DNA from: Clostridia bacterium
GTDB taxonomy: Bacteria > Bacillota > Clostridia > Lachnospirales > Lachnospiraceae
NCBI GenBank assembly: GCA_910576205.1
Contig: CAJTHL010000001.1
Coordinates: forward strand, 434,001 to 498,000
Length of the DNA stretch: 64,000 nucleotides
Reading direction: 5' to 3'
Of this stretch, positions 1 to 8,339 are shown piece by piece (positions within the stretch are counted from its first letter, which is position 1; the number at the start of each line of letters is the position of its first letter). The position numbers and the translations under genes were made by a program. The notes beneath the pieces were generated by a model. That model was not told where the DNA came from. It saw only the letters and a list, made by a program, of their open reading frames with translations, and ran no database searches.

Positions 1-3
1 GCT

Positions 4-954
4 TCATATCTTCTCCTCATTCAGCAACCTCTCATAACAATACGCCGCCCTCTGCAGCTCCATCTCAAAATCCTGCTTATTTTTCTGCTCCATGCTCTGC
101 AATATCATACCGGAGAAAAAGGCCTGGGCGGCGGCGATAAATCCAAAGCCGCAGGCAATCAGCGTGGGGAACCTGGGCACCAGCCCTGTGCCGATATATT
201 CCACCAGAATCGGAACCAGAAACAATGTGCTGATAAGCACCAGAAACAGCGCCACCGCGCTGAAAAAGGCCATGGGTTTATAGTTCCTATATAAGCTCAG
301 CATCCGTGAAATCACTTTTATGCCATCCGAAAAGGTATTAAGCTTGGATACGCTGCCTTCCGGCCTGTCCCTGTAGTCCACAATCACATGCTCCACCAGC
401 AGGTTCTTATCCGCTGCGTGGATGGTCATCTCTGTCTCGATCTCAAACCCCTGGGACAACACGGGAAAGGTTTTCACAAACCGATAATTAAGGGCCCGGT
501 ATCCGGTCATAATGTCCCGGATATTTGTATGGAAGAAGCGATTGATACAGTTCTTCACCATGGAATTTCCAAAATTGTGGAAAGGCCTCTTATTTTCCGT
601 GTAATAGGTGGAGGAAAGCCTGTCCCCTACCACCATGTCGGCTCCCCGCTGTCTTATCTTCTCAATCATCTCAAGCGCAGCGTCCGCCGGATAGGTATCG
701 TCCCCGTCCACGACAAGATACACCTCCGCCTCAATCTCCCGGAACATCCGCCGGATCACATTTCCCTTCCCCTGCTGATACTCATAGCGCACGACGGCTC
801 CTGCGCTTCGGGCCAGCTCGTCTGTACCGTCCGAGGAATTATTGTCATAGACATAGATCACCGCCCCGGGAAGGGCAGCCCGGAAATCCTCCACAACTTT
901 TTTTACCGTTTTGCTTTCATTGTAGCAGGGAATCAACACTGCAATCTTATCCAT
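4..954 (-). CDS. Family 2 glycosyltransferase, dolichol-phosphate-mannose-synthase-like, membrane-anchored
   Basis: A 316-residue protein that probably transfers a sugar to a lipid carrier or nascent glycan at the inner face of the membrane. Residues 1-220 are a GT-A family 2 domain: the nucleotide-binding start IAVLIPCYNES at about residue 4 and the metal-binding DGDD at 83-86. Two hydrophobic segments near residues 230-257 and 266-290 anchor the C-terminus, as in DPM1/GtrB-type enzymes. The stop lies at positions 4-6, so the gene is complete. It is the last gene seen in a minus-strand polysaccharide run, 40 bases after the larger glycosyltransferase. The family is clear; the donor and acceptor are not. 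Confidence 0.88.
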   Translation of the reverse strand: MDKIAVLIPCYNESKTVKKVVEDFRAALPGAVIYVYDNNSSDGTDELARSAGAVVRYEYQQGKGNVIRRMFREIEAEVYLVVDGDDTYPADAALEMIEKIRQRGADMVVGDRLSSTYYTENKRPFHNFGNSMVKNCINRFFHTNIRDIMTGYRALNYRFVKTFPVLSQGFEIETEMTIHAADKNLLVEHVIVDYRDRPEGSVSKLNTFSDGIKVISRMLSLYRNYKPMAFFSAVALFLVLISTLFLVPILVEYIGTGLVPRFPTLIACGFGFIAAAQAFFSGMILQSMEQKNKQDFEMELQRAAYCYERLLNEEKI

Positions 955-994
955 GAGATTTCTCCTTTATCAGTACCAGACACCCAGATCCCTG

Positions 995-3001
995 TCACTT
1001 CACTGTATAATCCGAATAATCAAGGGAAAAATTCGGATTAAAATACGGATCCCCCGCATCCAGCTCCGCCTTCCATTTTTCCCGGAAAAGTGCCGCCTCA
1101 TTCTGGAACCGGCGCAGCTTTTCTCCCTCTTCCATACCCCGGGTCTTGGATTCATAGTGGAAAAGCTCCGCAAAGGGGGTGAACACATTCAGATACCCGG
1201 CTTTTCGCAGCTTCAGGCAGAAATCCACGTCATTAAAGGACACGCTGAAGCTCTCATCCAGGCCACCCACCTCGTCATACCGGGCACGGCTCACCAGAAG
1301 GCAGGCCCCTGTGACAGCCGTCACATCCTGGGCATAGCAGAGGCGTCCCATATATCCCAGGTGTTCTTTGGCGTCCTTGTAATGGGTATGCCCGGCTGCC
1401 CGGTGGGCTCCCAGGCCGATGACGATTCCCGCGTGCTGGATGGTATTGTCCGCATAGTAGAGCTTGCAGCCCACAGCCCCCACATCCGGGCGCTGGGCGT
1501 ACATCAAAAGCTCCTCCATCCACTCCCTGGTAATAATCTTCATGTCGTTGTTCAGAAGGAGCACATACTCCCCTCTGGCAAAAGACACCCCGAAATTACA
1601 GATTTTCGAATAATTAAACCCACCCTCATCCTCATACTTCACCACACGGATATTGGCGTTGTGGCTCAGGGCCTTGTAATAGTCAGATATTTCCTTTGTC
1701 TCACTGTGGTTTTCCACAATAATAATCTCGTAATTCTCATAGGAGGACTTGCTGCGGATGGATTCCACACAGCGGGACAAATCCTCCATATGATCCTTAT
1801 TGGGAATCACAATGGAAATCACAGGCTTTGCCAGCAGCGGATAGCGCAGACGGAAAATGGTGGGAAACGCCCGGGTGCTCTCCACCTTTACCTCCCAGCC
1901 ATAGGTGTCCCGCAGATGGTCGTGAACCGCCCGTTTAGCCGCGTCTACGGCGTAAGTCTTGGCATTGATATCCTGGGCCACAGAGGCTTTATGGGAACGC
2001 CAGTAGTACAAGGCCTTTGGCACATGGCACACCTTTTTCGCCCGATGGGTCAGACGCAGGATCATGTCGTGGTCCTGGCTGCCGTCATACTCGCTTCGGA
2101 AAATACCGCTCTCATCCAGAAGCTCCCTGGAAAACGCGGAAAAATGACAGATATAATTGTTCCCCCTTAAGTTGTCCGGCGCATAGTCGGGCTTAAAGTG
2201 CAGCACAATCATATTGTCGATGCTGTCTCCCTGGAAGGTAATCTCGTCACAGTAAATATAGTCCGCCCCCTGCTGGTTGATTACCTTTGTGTATTCATAC
2301 AACACCGCCGGATGCAGGATATCGTCGTGGTCAAAAAGAGCGATATACTCCCCGGAGGACATCTCCAGACACTTGTTGGTGTTGCCGGAAATCCCGTAAT
2401 TGCGATCCAGCACCTGGTATTTTACCCGGTTGTCCCGCTCCTGATACTCCTTTACCATCTGCCCTACATAGGCGTGTCCGGCGTCGCTTCCGTCCGCCAG
2501 GCAGAGCTCCCAGTTTTCATAGGTCTGGTTTACCACAGACTCCAGCATATCCTTTAAAAAATTCTCCGGCGTGTTGTAGAGGGGCACCAGAATGCTGTAG
2601 AGCACCCGCCGCTCAAACACCGTCTCCCGCTGGGCCAGAGCTTCCTCCGGCGACGGAAAACTGGCTGTGCCATGGCTCTTCATATTCCTGCGCTCCCGTA
2701 TCTTGCTGCGGACCTTGCGCAACACCCCCGGGATAGAGCCATAGCGGGTCAGCCGGTCCCTGGTTTTCTCGTAAAAATGAAAGACCTTTCGCAGAGGAAC
2801 CGAGAGCTTCCAGGCAAAGCTGCCCTTGATTCTTTTCAGCTTAAAATCCAGCTCCTCAATCTCTTTTTCCGCCTCTTCAATCTTCGCCAGCAAAACCTCT
2901 GTCTTTTCTCGCTCCGCCTCGTAGAGCTTTTTATAATCCTGCTGTTCCTGTATCATCAGACTGTCCTGTTTCTCCTGTCTTTCGCCCATGTCACACCTCA
3001 A
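995..3001 (-). CDS. Large two-domain glycosyltransferase (GT2-GT2) with N-terminal coiled coil
   Basis: A 668-residue protein for surface polysaccharide assembly. The first ~90 residues are charged and helical (coiled coil), ending in a FAWKLSVPLRK segment typical of linkers in rhamnan and O-antigen glycosyltransferases. Two GT2 domains follow: the first starts at YSILVPLYN with the metal motif FDHDD, the second at ISIVIPNKDH with LLLNND. Such dual-domain enzymes often add two successive linkages. It overlaps the upstream ABC ATPase by 4 bases, so the two are probably translationally coupled. Given the rfbBAC genes in the same operon, L-rhamnose from dTDP-rhamnose is a likely donor, but this is inference. 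Confidence 0.85.
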   Translation of the reverse strand: MRCDMGERQEKQDSLMIQEQQDYKKLYEAEREKTEVLLAKIEEAEKEIEELDFKLKRIKGSFAWKLSVPLRKVFHFYEKTRDRLTRYGSIPGVLRKVRSKIRERRNMKSHGTASFPSPEEALAQRETVFERRVLYSILVPLYNTPENFLKDMLESVVNQTYENWELCLADGSDAGHAYVGQMVKEYQERDNRVKYQVLDRNYGISGNTNKCLEMSSGEYIALFDHDDILHPAVLYEYTKVINQQGADYIYCDEITFQGDSIDNMIVLHFKPDYAPDNLRGNNYICHFSAFSRELLDESGIFRSEYDGSQDHDMILRLTHRAKKVCHVPKALYYWRSHKASVAQDINAKTYAVDAAKRAVHDHLRDTYGWEVKVESTRAFPTIFRLRYPLLAKPVISIVIPNKDHMEDLSRCVESIRSKSSYENYEIIIVENHSETKEISDYYKALSHNANIRVVKYEDEGGFNYSKICNFGVSFARGEYVLLLNNDMKIITREWMEELLMYAQRPDVGAVGCKLYYADNTIQHAGIVIGLGAHRAAGHTHYKDAKEHLGYMGRLCYAQDVTAVTGACLLVSRARYDEVGGLDESFSVSFNDVDFCLKLRKAGYLNVFTPFAELFHYESKTRGMEEGEKLRRFQNEAALFREKWKAELDAGDPYFNPNFSLDYSDYTVK

Positions 3002-3744
3002 CCGTTATTTCCCGGGTCCTCATACGCATCGCATACCTCCCCGGCTTCCCCCATCATACGGACATGACCTCTGTCAATCCAGATGGCCTTCTTGCAGATC
3101 TCCTTCACCTGTTCAATACTGTGGGATACAAAGAGCACCGTAGTGTTGCGGTCCATCATCTCCCGTATCCGCTTCTTGCACTTATTCTGGAACTGGTAAT
3201 CCCCCACAGAGAGAATCTCGTCAATAATAAGAATATCCGCATCTACAATGGTGGCAATGGAAAAGCCCAGCCTTGCCAGCATACCTGAGGAAAAGTTTTT
3301 GATGGGCACATCCACAAACCGCTCAAGCCCTGCGAAGGAAATAATGTCGTCAAACCGCTCCTCCAGCATTTCCTGGGAATACCCAATGAGAGCCCCGTTA
3401 AGAAAAATATTTTCCCGCGCCGTCAGATCATGGTCAAATCCCGCCCCCAGCTCAATCATGGGTGCAATGGTTCCCGTGGTCTCCACTGTGCCCTTTGTGG
3501 GCCTTAAAACCCCTGCGATAATCTTCAGCATCGTGCTCTTTCCCGAGCCGTTCATGCCAACCAGGCCTACGGAATCCCCTTTTTTAATCTCAAAGGACAC
3601 ATCGTTAAGGGCCCAGAACTCCTCGTAAAAGAGCTGCCGTTTCAACGCCTTGATAATATATTCCTTGATGCTGTCCACCTTTTCCCTGGACAGGTTGAAG
3701 CACATGGAAACATCCCGAACCTCAATCGCGTTCTCAATCTTCAT
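2998..3744 (-). CDS. Polysaccharide ABC exporter, ATP-binding protein (Wzt/TagH-like)
   Basis: A 248-residue ATPase that powers export of a lipid-linked polysaccharide across the membrane. It has Walker A GMNGSGKST, ABC signature NFSSGM, and Walker B ILIIDEIL followed by the H-loop VSHS. It fits the short Wzt/TagH type with no C-terminal carbohydrate-binding domain, which usually exports chains without recognising a terminal modification. It sits 65 bases downstream of its permease partner and overlaps the next glycosyltransferase by 4 bases. The start has a reasonable upstream purine stretch. Confidence 0.92.
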   Translation of the reverse strand: MKIENAIEVRDVSMCFNLSREKVDSIKEYIIKALKRQLFYEEFWALNDVSFEIKKGDSVGLVGMNGSGKSTMLKIIAGVLRPTKGTVETTGTIAPMIELGAGFDHDLTARENIFLNGALIGYSQEMLEERFDDIISFAGLERFVDVPIKNFSSGMLARLGFSIATIVDADILIIDEILSVGDYQFQNKCKKRIREMMDRNTTVLFVSHSIEQVKEICKKAIWIDRGHVRMMGEAGEVCDAYEDPGNNG

Positions 3745-3809
3745 ATAAAGTCCCTATTCCGCCCGTCGTTTCAAAGGGCAATGTCCCGCATATTTTCCCG
3801 GATGCCGGA

Positions 3810-4598
3810 CTATATTTTCAAGATAAATTTATCCTGGCTCTTCCGGAACACAAAGGCTCCCACCGCCAGGGCAATCCCGCACCAGACCAGGCTCTGTATA
3901 TGCAAAATAGCCGGAGCCGTTACACCCTCCAGCACTACACAGCGGAATATTTTAACAAAAGCCGTCAGTGGATTTAAGTTTACGATAAACACCACCCAGC
4001 GGGGCGCATTTTCCAGAATCTCCATAGGGTAAATCACCGGGGTCAGATACATCCAGGCCGTGGTCATTACCCCATAAAGGTGTAAGAGATCCCGGAAGCT
4101 GACCGCCACCGCAGACAAAAACAGGCTTGCCCCCACGGAAAAAAGCATCACATACGCCAGGGGAAATACAGCCAACAGCACCGTAGGCGTCACCCTGGCC
4201 CTGGTTACCACCATGACAATCACCAAAGCAATCATGGAGGCCAGCAGATTCACCCCGCTGGACATAACCTTGGAGACAGGAAAGAGATACTTTGGCACAT
4301 AGACCTTCTTAATCAGCTCCCCGCTGTGGATAATGGATCCCATGGCAATGGTGGTGGATTCATTGAAAAAATTAAAGATCACCTGTCCGCACAGGAGATA
4401 CACGGGAAAATTATCAATATTTCCATACCTGGAAAAGAAATACGAAAATACAATGGACAACACTGCCATCATAAGAAGCGGGTTTAATACTGTCCAGAAA
4501 AGCCCCAGGATGGATCTACGGTATTTGGTTTTGATATCCCTTATGACCAGCTGGTCAATAAGGGCTCTGTATTTCACAAATACACTAATAAACTTCAT
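3810..4598 (-). CDS. Polysaccharide ABC exporter, permease (Wzm/TagG-like)
   Basis: A 262-residue ABC-2 family permease with about six hydrophobic segments, and the family start KYRALIDQLVIRDIKTKYRRS placing an amphipathic interface helix before the first membrane span. The motif LGLFWTVLNPLL is typical of Wzm/TagG/RfbA-type exporters of O-antigen or teichoic-acid-like glycans. It pairs with the ATPase just downstream and overlaps the coiled-coil membrane protein upstream by 14 bases, so it is co-transcribed with the rhamnose genes. The exported glycan is unknown but probably contains rhamnose. Confidence 0.92.
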   Translation of the reverse strand: MKFISVFVKYRALIDQLVIRDIKTKYRRSILGLFWTVLNPLLMMAVLSIVFSYFFSRYGNIDNFPVYLLCGQVIFNFFNESTTIAMGSIIHSGELIKKVYVPKYLFPVSKVMSSGVNLLASMIALVIVMVVTRARVTPTVLLAVFPLAYVMLFSVGASLFLSAVAVSFRDLLHLYGVMTTAWMYLTPVIYPMEILENAPRWVVFIVNLNPLTAFVKIFRCVVLEGVTAPAILHIQSLVWCGIALAVGAFVFRKSQDKFILKI

Positions 4599-5409
4599 GC
4601 CGATACCCTTTCATAACCGCTGCCCGGATCAGCATAATCAGAACGAACACCCCCAGAAACACCAGGCCAAACCGCAGAAAGCTAAACACCAGCGTCTCTT
4701 CATTTGGTCTCGGCGTGGAATAGTACCGGTTGTTAAACACAAACAATTCACTGCACAGGGACAGATACGCCGCCGCCAGAAATGTCAGGATATTGGCCCT
4801 GGAAACAATGACCTTTAAAGGCCCTTTTGCATCATGCTGAAGCTTCCAGATGCCGGAAGCGTAGATATCCGCGTGCTCGATCTTCAACTGGCGGTTTTCC
4901 TCCATGAGTTTCCGGTTTTCTCCCATGGCCGCCTCCAGTTTCCCCAGGATCTGATCCCGCTCCCGCTGGGAAACGTTGGATTTCTTAATATCCAGCCAGT
5001 ATTCCTTTTCCTCCACCCCGGTTTCCAGCACCTCAAATTCCACCTGTGCCTTTACCAGACGCGTGCAGAGAGCCTCATCCACAAAAAACTTGGGGTCGTG
5101 ATGGAGATAGACATAAACCGGCTCCAGGTCTACATCGCTGTTTGTCTTAATCCTGGAAAGGGGAATCTCCCTGTTCTCCCCGTCCTCATAAAACAGGGTC
5201 ATGCCGAGAAACTTCACCATGCTGCTGTCCTCCAGCAGCGGGTCAAAACGGAAACCCACCGTTTTCTCAAAACAAGTCAGATCAAACTCCAGCTTCACTG
5301 CCTCCCCAGGCACACAGGAATATTCTGTCTGCAGGGAATCCTCCGGCCGGAAATCCTTTCCCGTATCAACAAATACCTCCGCAGTCAACTGCAATGTCTT
5401 TTCCGTCAA
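4585..5409 (-). CDS. Unrecognised coiled-coil membrane protein of the polysaccharide export operon (TTG start)
   Basis: About 274 residues; I do not recognise it as a named family. The N-terminal ~140 residues look like a beta-rich domain (RFDPLLEDS is typical of sandwich domains attached to glycosyltransferases). A charged helical stretch (MGENRKLMEENRQLKIE) follows, then IWKLQHDAKGPLK, then two hydrophobic segments near the C-terminus. I place the start at TTG 5409: GAGGAG lies 8 bases upstream, and the codon overlaps the rfbC stop as TTGA. An ATG at 5436 is also in frame but would overlap rfbC by 31 bases. Position between rfbC and the exporter permease implies a role in export or glycan assembly. 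Confidence 0.7.
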   Translation of the reverse strand: MTEKTLQLTAEVFVDTGKDFRPEDSLQTEYSCVPGEAVKLEFDLTCFEKTVGFRFDPLLEDSSMVKFLGMTLFYEDGENREIPLSRIKTNSDVDLEPVYVYLHHDPKFFVDEALCTRLVKAQVEFEVLETGVEEKEYWLDIKKSNVSQRERDQILGKLEAAMGENRKLMEENRQLKIEHADIYASGIWKLQHDAKGPLKVIVSRANILTFLAAAYLSLCSELFVFNNRYYSTPRPNEETLVFSFLRFGLVFLGVFVLIMLIRAAVMKGYRHEVY

Positions 5410-5957
5410 TGCTTCAGCTCCTCTATTTTGCCCCATTTTGTATCCTTATCTGAGATTATCAGCTCCATTCCCTCCGGAATCGGCCAATCGATACCGATTT
5501 GGGGGTCGCTCCACAAGATACCGCCCTCATCGCCACCATGGTAAAAGTCCGTACACTTGTACGCAAATTCCGCATAGTCAGACAGTACCAGGAAACCATG
5601 GGCGAAATTTTTGGGAATAAAAAACTGCTTCTTATTCTCCGCTGACAAAATAACCCCATGCCATTTTCCATAGGTGGCAGACCCAGGCCGCAAATCCACA
5701 GCCACATCAAACACCTCGCCGGAAATCACCCGCACAATCTTGTCCTGGGGATGACGAATCTGAAAATGCAGTCCCCTCAAAACCCCTTTCTTTGACGCGG
5801 ACTGGTTGTCCTGCACAAATGTCAGGTCAATGCCGGCCTCCTTGAAATCGTTGTAATTATAGGTCTCCATAAAATAGCCCCGCTTATCCCCAAACACCGA
5901 AGGGGTGATAATCTTAAGGCCCTCAATCTCGCATGTCTCTACGGTAATCTTTCCCAT
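5406..5957 (-). CDS. rfbC: dTDP-4-dehydrorhamnose 3,5-epimerase
   Basis: A 183-residue cupin-fold epimerase, the third step in making dTDP-L-rhamnose from glucose-1-phosphate. Family hallmarks are GYFMETYNYNDF, FVQDNQSASKKGVLRGLHFQ (active-site His in RGLHFQ), VFDVAVDLR and FFIPKNFAHGFLVLSD. Length matches the family. It follows rfbA by 12 bases and its stop codon overlaps the probable TTG start of the next gene. No dTDP-4-dehydrorhamnose reductase (rfbD) is visible; it may lie past the left edge or elsewhere. Confidence 0.96.
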   Translation of the reverse strand: MGKITVETCEIEGLKIITPSVFGDKRGYFMETYNYNDFKEAGIDLTFVQDNQSASKKGVLRGLHFQIRHPQDKIVRVISGEVFDVAVDLRPGSATYGKWHGVILSAENKKQFFIPKNFAHGFLVLSDYAEFAYKCTDFYHGGDEGGILWSDPQIGIDWPIPEGMELIISDKDTKWGKIEELKH

Positions 5958-5969
5958 ATTATCTCTCCC

Positions 5970-6839
5970 TTACAAGCCGTTGGCAACCTCCACCAGGTAT
6001 TGGCCATAGGCTGTTTTCATCAGTGGTTCCGCCAGTCCCAGAAGCTGTTTTCTGTCAATAAAGCCTCTGCGGAAAGCAATCTCCTCAATGCAGGAGACAT
6101 ACATTCCCTGGCGCTTCTGGACAGCCGCCACAAAATCCGCCGCATCCAGCAGGGAATCGTGGTTTCCCGTATCCAGCCACGCGAATCCCCGGCCCAGGGT
6201 TTCTACATGAAGGGTTCCCCTGCGGAGATATTCGTTGTTGATGCTGGTAATCTCAATCTCACCCCGGGCGGAGGGTTTTACATTCTTTGCGATCTCCACC
6301 ACGTCATTGTCGTAAAAATAAAGTCCGGGCACCGCATAGTTAGACCTGGGCTTCTGGGGCTTCTCCTCGATAGAGAGGGCACGTCCTTCCTCATCAAACT
6401 CCACCACGCCATATTCCCTTGGATCCTTCACATAATAGCCGAAAATTGTAGCCCCCTCCGGCCGCTCCGCCGCCCTCTTAAGCACCGCAGAAAAGCTCTG
6501 TCCATAAAAAATATTATCTCCCAGTACCAGGGCCGCCCCATCGTTTCCGATAAAGTCCGCCCCGATAATAAACGCATCCGCCAGTCCCCTGGGCGTCTCC
6601 TGCACCGCATAGTGCATGGAAAGGCCAAGCTGGGACCCGTCCCCAAACAAATCCTCAAAGACAGGTAAGTCCCTGGGGGTGGAAATCACCAGGATTTCCC
6701 GGATTCCCGCCAGCATCAGCGTGGACAGGGGATAATAAATCATGGGCTTATCATAAACCGGCATAATCTGTTTGGAAATCGCCTTTGTCAGAGGATACAG
6801 CCTTGTACCCGAACCGCCTGCCAGTATAATACCTTTCAT
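5970..6839 (-). CDS. rfbA: Glucose-1-phosphate thymidylyltransferase
   Basis: A 289-residue nucleotidyltransferase that forms dTDP-glucose from dTTP and glucose-1-phosphate, the first committed step to dTDP-rhamnose. It starts with the signature [18 protein letters not shown] and contains [17 protein letters not shown], the catalytic/metal region LGDNIFYG, and [19 protein letters not shown]. Length is typical of the short RmlA form. The SD GGAGGTGG lies just before the start, in a 33-base gap that also holds the right half of a repeated leader element. Confidence 0.97.
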   Translation of the reverse strand: MKGIILAGGSGTRLYPLTKAISKQIMPVYDKPMIYYPLSTLMLAGIREILVISTPRDLPVFEDLFGDGSQLGLSMHYAVQETPRGLADAFIIGADFIGNDGAALVLGDNIFYGQSFSAVLKRAAERPEGATIFGYYVKDPREYGVVEFDEEGRALSIEEKPQKPRSNYAVPGLYFYDNDVVEIAKNVKPSARGEIEITSINNEYLRRGTLHVETLGRGFAWLDTGNHDSLLDAADFVAAVQKRQGMYVSCIEEIAFRRGFIDRKQLLGLAEPLMKTAYGQYLVEVANGL

Positions 6840-6845
6840 TTTCCA

Positions 6846-6872
6846 CCTCCATTTAAGTTCCGCATCCGCCCT
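6846..6872 (-). repeat. Right-end copy of the intercistronic repeat, between rfbB and rfbA
   Basis: Read on the minus strand, the sequence starts AGGGCGGATGCGGAACTT directly after the rfbB stop codon and runs into the rfbA ribosome-binding site GGAGG. The AGGGCGGATGCGGAAC core matches the right ends of the elements at 13.3, 21.0 and 32.7 kb. No left arm is present here. Confidence 0.6.
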
Positions 6873-7952
6873 TTAGGCCTTATACATTTCCTCGTAATAT
6901 TTCTGGTAGTCTCCGCTGGTGACATTCTTCATCCAGTCCTCGTGCTCAAAGAACCACTGGATGGTCAGGCGGATGCCCTCCTTAAACATGGTTTCGGGAT
7001 ACCAGCCGATCTCCGCCTTGATCTTGTCCGGCGCGATGGCATATCTGCGGTCATGGCCCTTGCGGTCCTCCACATAGGTAATCAGGTCGTGGCTTACCAA
7101 AGCCTTTCTCGGGTCGCCTTCCGGAAGCATTTCCTGGAGTGTGTCCAGAATGGTGCGTACAATCTCAATATTCTGCTTCTCATTGTGACCGCCAATGTTG
7201 TAACGCTCTCCCAGCCGCCCCTTTTCCTGCACCATATCAATGGCTTTGGCGTGATCGTCCACATAGAGCCAGTCACGGACATTCTTTCCGTCCCCATACA
7301 CCGGAAGCTTCCTGCCTTGAAGGGCATTGTTGATAATCAGCGGTATCAGTTTTTCCGGGAACTGATAGGGACCGTAATTGTTGCTGCAGTTGGTAATATT
7401 AGCCGGAAATTTATACGTGTCGATATATGCCTTCACCAGCATGTCCGAGGATGCCTTGCTGGCGGAATAGGGGCTGTGGGGATCAATGGGGGTCGTCTCA
7501 TAGAAATAAGTATCCCCCTCCTCCAGGGAACCGTACACTTCATCTGTGGAAACATGGAGAAATTTTTTGTCCTCCATGTAAGTGCCATCCGGTTTTTCCC
7601 AGGCCTTTTTCGCCGCATTCAGCATCACCAGGGTACCCAGCACATTTGTCTCCACAAACACCTCCGGGTTGCGGATGCTGCGGTCCACATGACTCTCCGC
7701 CGCGAAATGCACCACCCGGTCAATGTTGTTCTTTGCAAAAATCTCTTCGATGGCTTCCCTGTCCCGGATATCCGCTTTCACAAAGGTATAGTTATCCCTG
7801 TTTTCCACACCCTTCAGGTTTTCCAGGTTTCCCGCATAAGTCAGACAATCCACATTAATAATACGGATGTCCTCCCCATATTTCCTGAACATATAGTGTA
7901 TATAATTGGAACCGATAAATCCTGCGCCTCCCGTAACGAGATACGTTTTCAT
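6873..7952 (-). CDS. rfbB: dTDP-glucose 4,6-dehydratase
   Basis: A 359-residue extended short-chain dehydrogenase/reductase that converts dTDP-glucose to dTDP-4-keto-6-deoxyglucose. It shows the NAD-binding GGAGFIGSNYIHYM at residues 8-21, the HFAAESHVDRSI motif, the catalytic STDEVYGSL (Thr-Asp-Glu) and the YSASK Tyr/Lys pair, then NNYGPYQFPEKLIPL. It is the first gene of the rhamnose/exporter operon, about 90 bases behind a good sigma-A promoter. Confidence 0.97.
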   Translation of the reverse strand: MKTYLVTGGAGFIGSNYIHYMFRKYGEDIRIINVDCLTYAGNLENLKGVENRDNYTFVKADIRDREAIEEIFAKNNIDRVVHFAAESHVDRSIRNPEVFVETNVLGTLVMLNAAKKAWEKPDGTYMEDKKFLHVSTDEVYGSLEEGDTYFYETTPIDPHSPYSASKASSDMLVKAYIDTYKFPANITNCSNNYGPYQFPEKLIPLIINNALQGRKLPVYGDGKNVRDWLYVDDHAKAIDMVQEKGRLGERYNIGGHNEKQNIEIVRTILDTLQEMLPEGDPRKALVSHDLITYVEDRKGHDRRYAIAPDKIKAEIGWYPETMFKEGIRLTIQWFFEHEDWMKNVTSGDYQKYYEEMYKA

Positions 7953-8042
7953 AATAGAATCCCTTTCTTTTTTTACTTATTATACCCTTCCAGGCGTCCC
8001 TTAACACATCTCCTGGAATTCAATGCGGATATTGTCGAATAA

Positions 8043-8071
8043 AGTATAACATAAACTTCTGGCAAGTTCAA
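8043..8071 (-). promoter_or_regulatory. Sigma-A promoter for the rfbB operon
   Basis: Minus strand: -35 TTGAAC (8066-8071), 17-base spacer, -10 TATACT (8043-8048). The expected start point is about 80 bases before rfbB. It lies between the upstream tRNA-Trp and rfbB and is the only strong promoter seen for the operon. Confidence 0.7.
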
Positions 8072-8137
8072 CCAATTTGAATCCTGCCGGACGCACAACA
8101 GGCGAACCCGGAATCGGGTCCGCCTGCGAAAATCAAC

Positions 8138-8208
8138 CAGGGGATGAGAGAATCGAACTCCCACTAAGGGTTTTGGAGACCCCTGTCATGCCATTTGACC
8201 AATCCCCT
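8138..8208 (-). tRNA. tRNA-Trp (anticodon CCA)
   Basis: A 71-nt cloverleaf. The acceptor arm AGGGGAU pairs with AUCCCCU, followed by discriminator G. The D stem is GUCA/UGAC, the anticodon stem GGGGU/ACCCU with loop CUCCAAA (anticodon CCA), the variable loop is four bases, and the T arm is GGGAG-UUCGAUU-CUCUC. The 3' CCA is not encoded. It has its own strong promoter upstream. Confidence 0.95.
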
Positions 8209-8227
8209 TTGCCAAACGTACTTTATT

Positions 8228-8256
8228 TTTATATCACATGACGAGGTCTTTGTCAA
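8228..8256 (-). promoter_or_regulatory. Promoter for tRNA-Trp
   Basis: Minus strand: -35 TTGACA (8251-8256), exact 17-base spacer, -10 TATAAA (8228-8233), about 20 bases before the mature tRNA 5' end. Confidence 0.75.
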
Positions 8257-8261
8257 TAGCC

Positions 8262-8304
8262 AAAAAGAAAAAAACAGGTCTGCCCGGTAAATACGCAGAC
8301 CTGT
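8262..8304 (-). terminator. Rho-independent terminator of the NlpC/P60 gene
   Basis: A perfect 10-bp stem (ACAGGTCTGC with GCAGACCTGT, 11-base loop) followed on the minus strand by a T-rich tract, 35 bases after the NlpC/P60 stop. It insulates the tRNA-Trp promoter just downstream. Confidence 0.85.
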
Positions 8305-8339
8305 CTGAATGTATTTTCTTATCTGGATTTTTCTGTTCC

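Noticed and set aside
953..2170. Plus-strand frame opposite the large glycosyltransferase
   Set aside because: Shadow of a clear GT2 coding region, low-complexity His/Ile/Leu translation.
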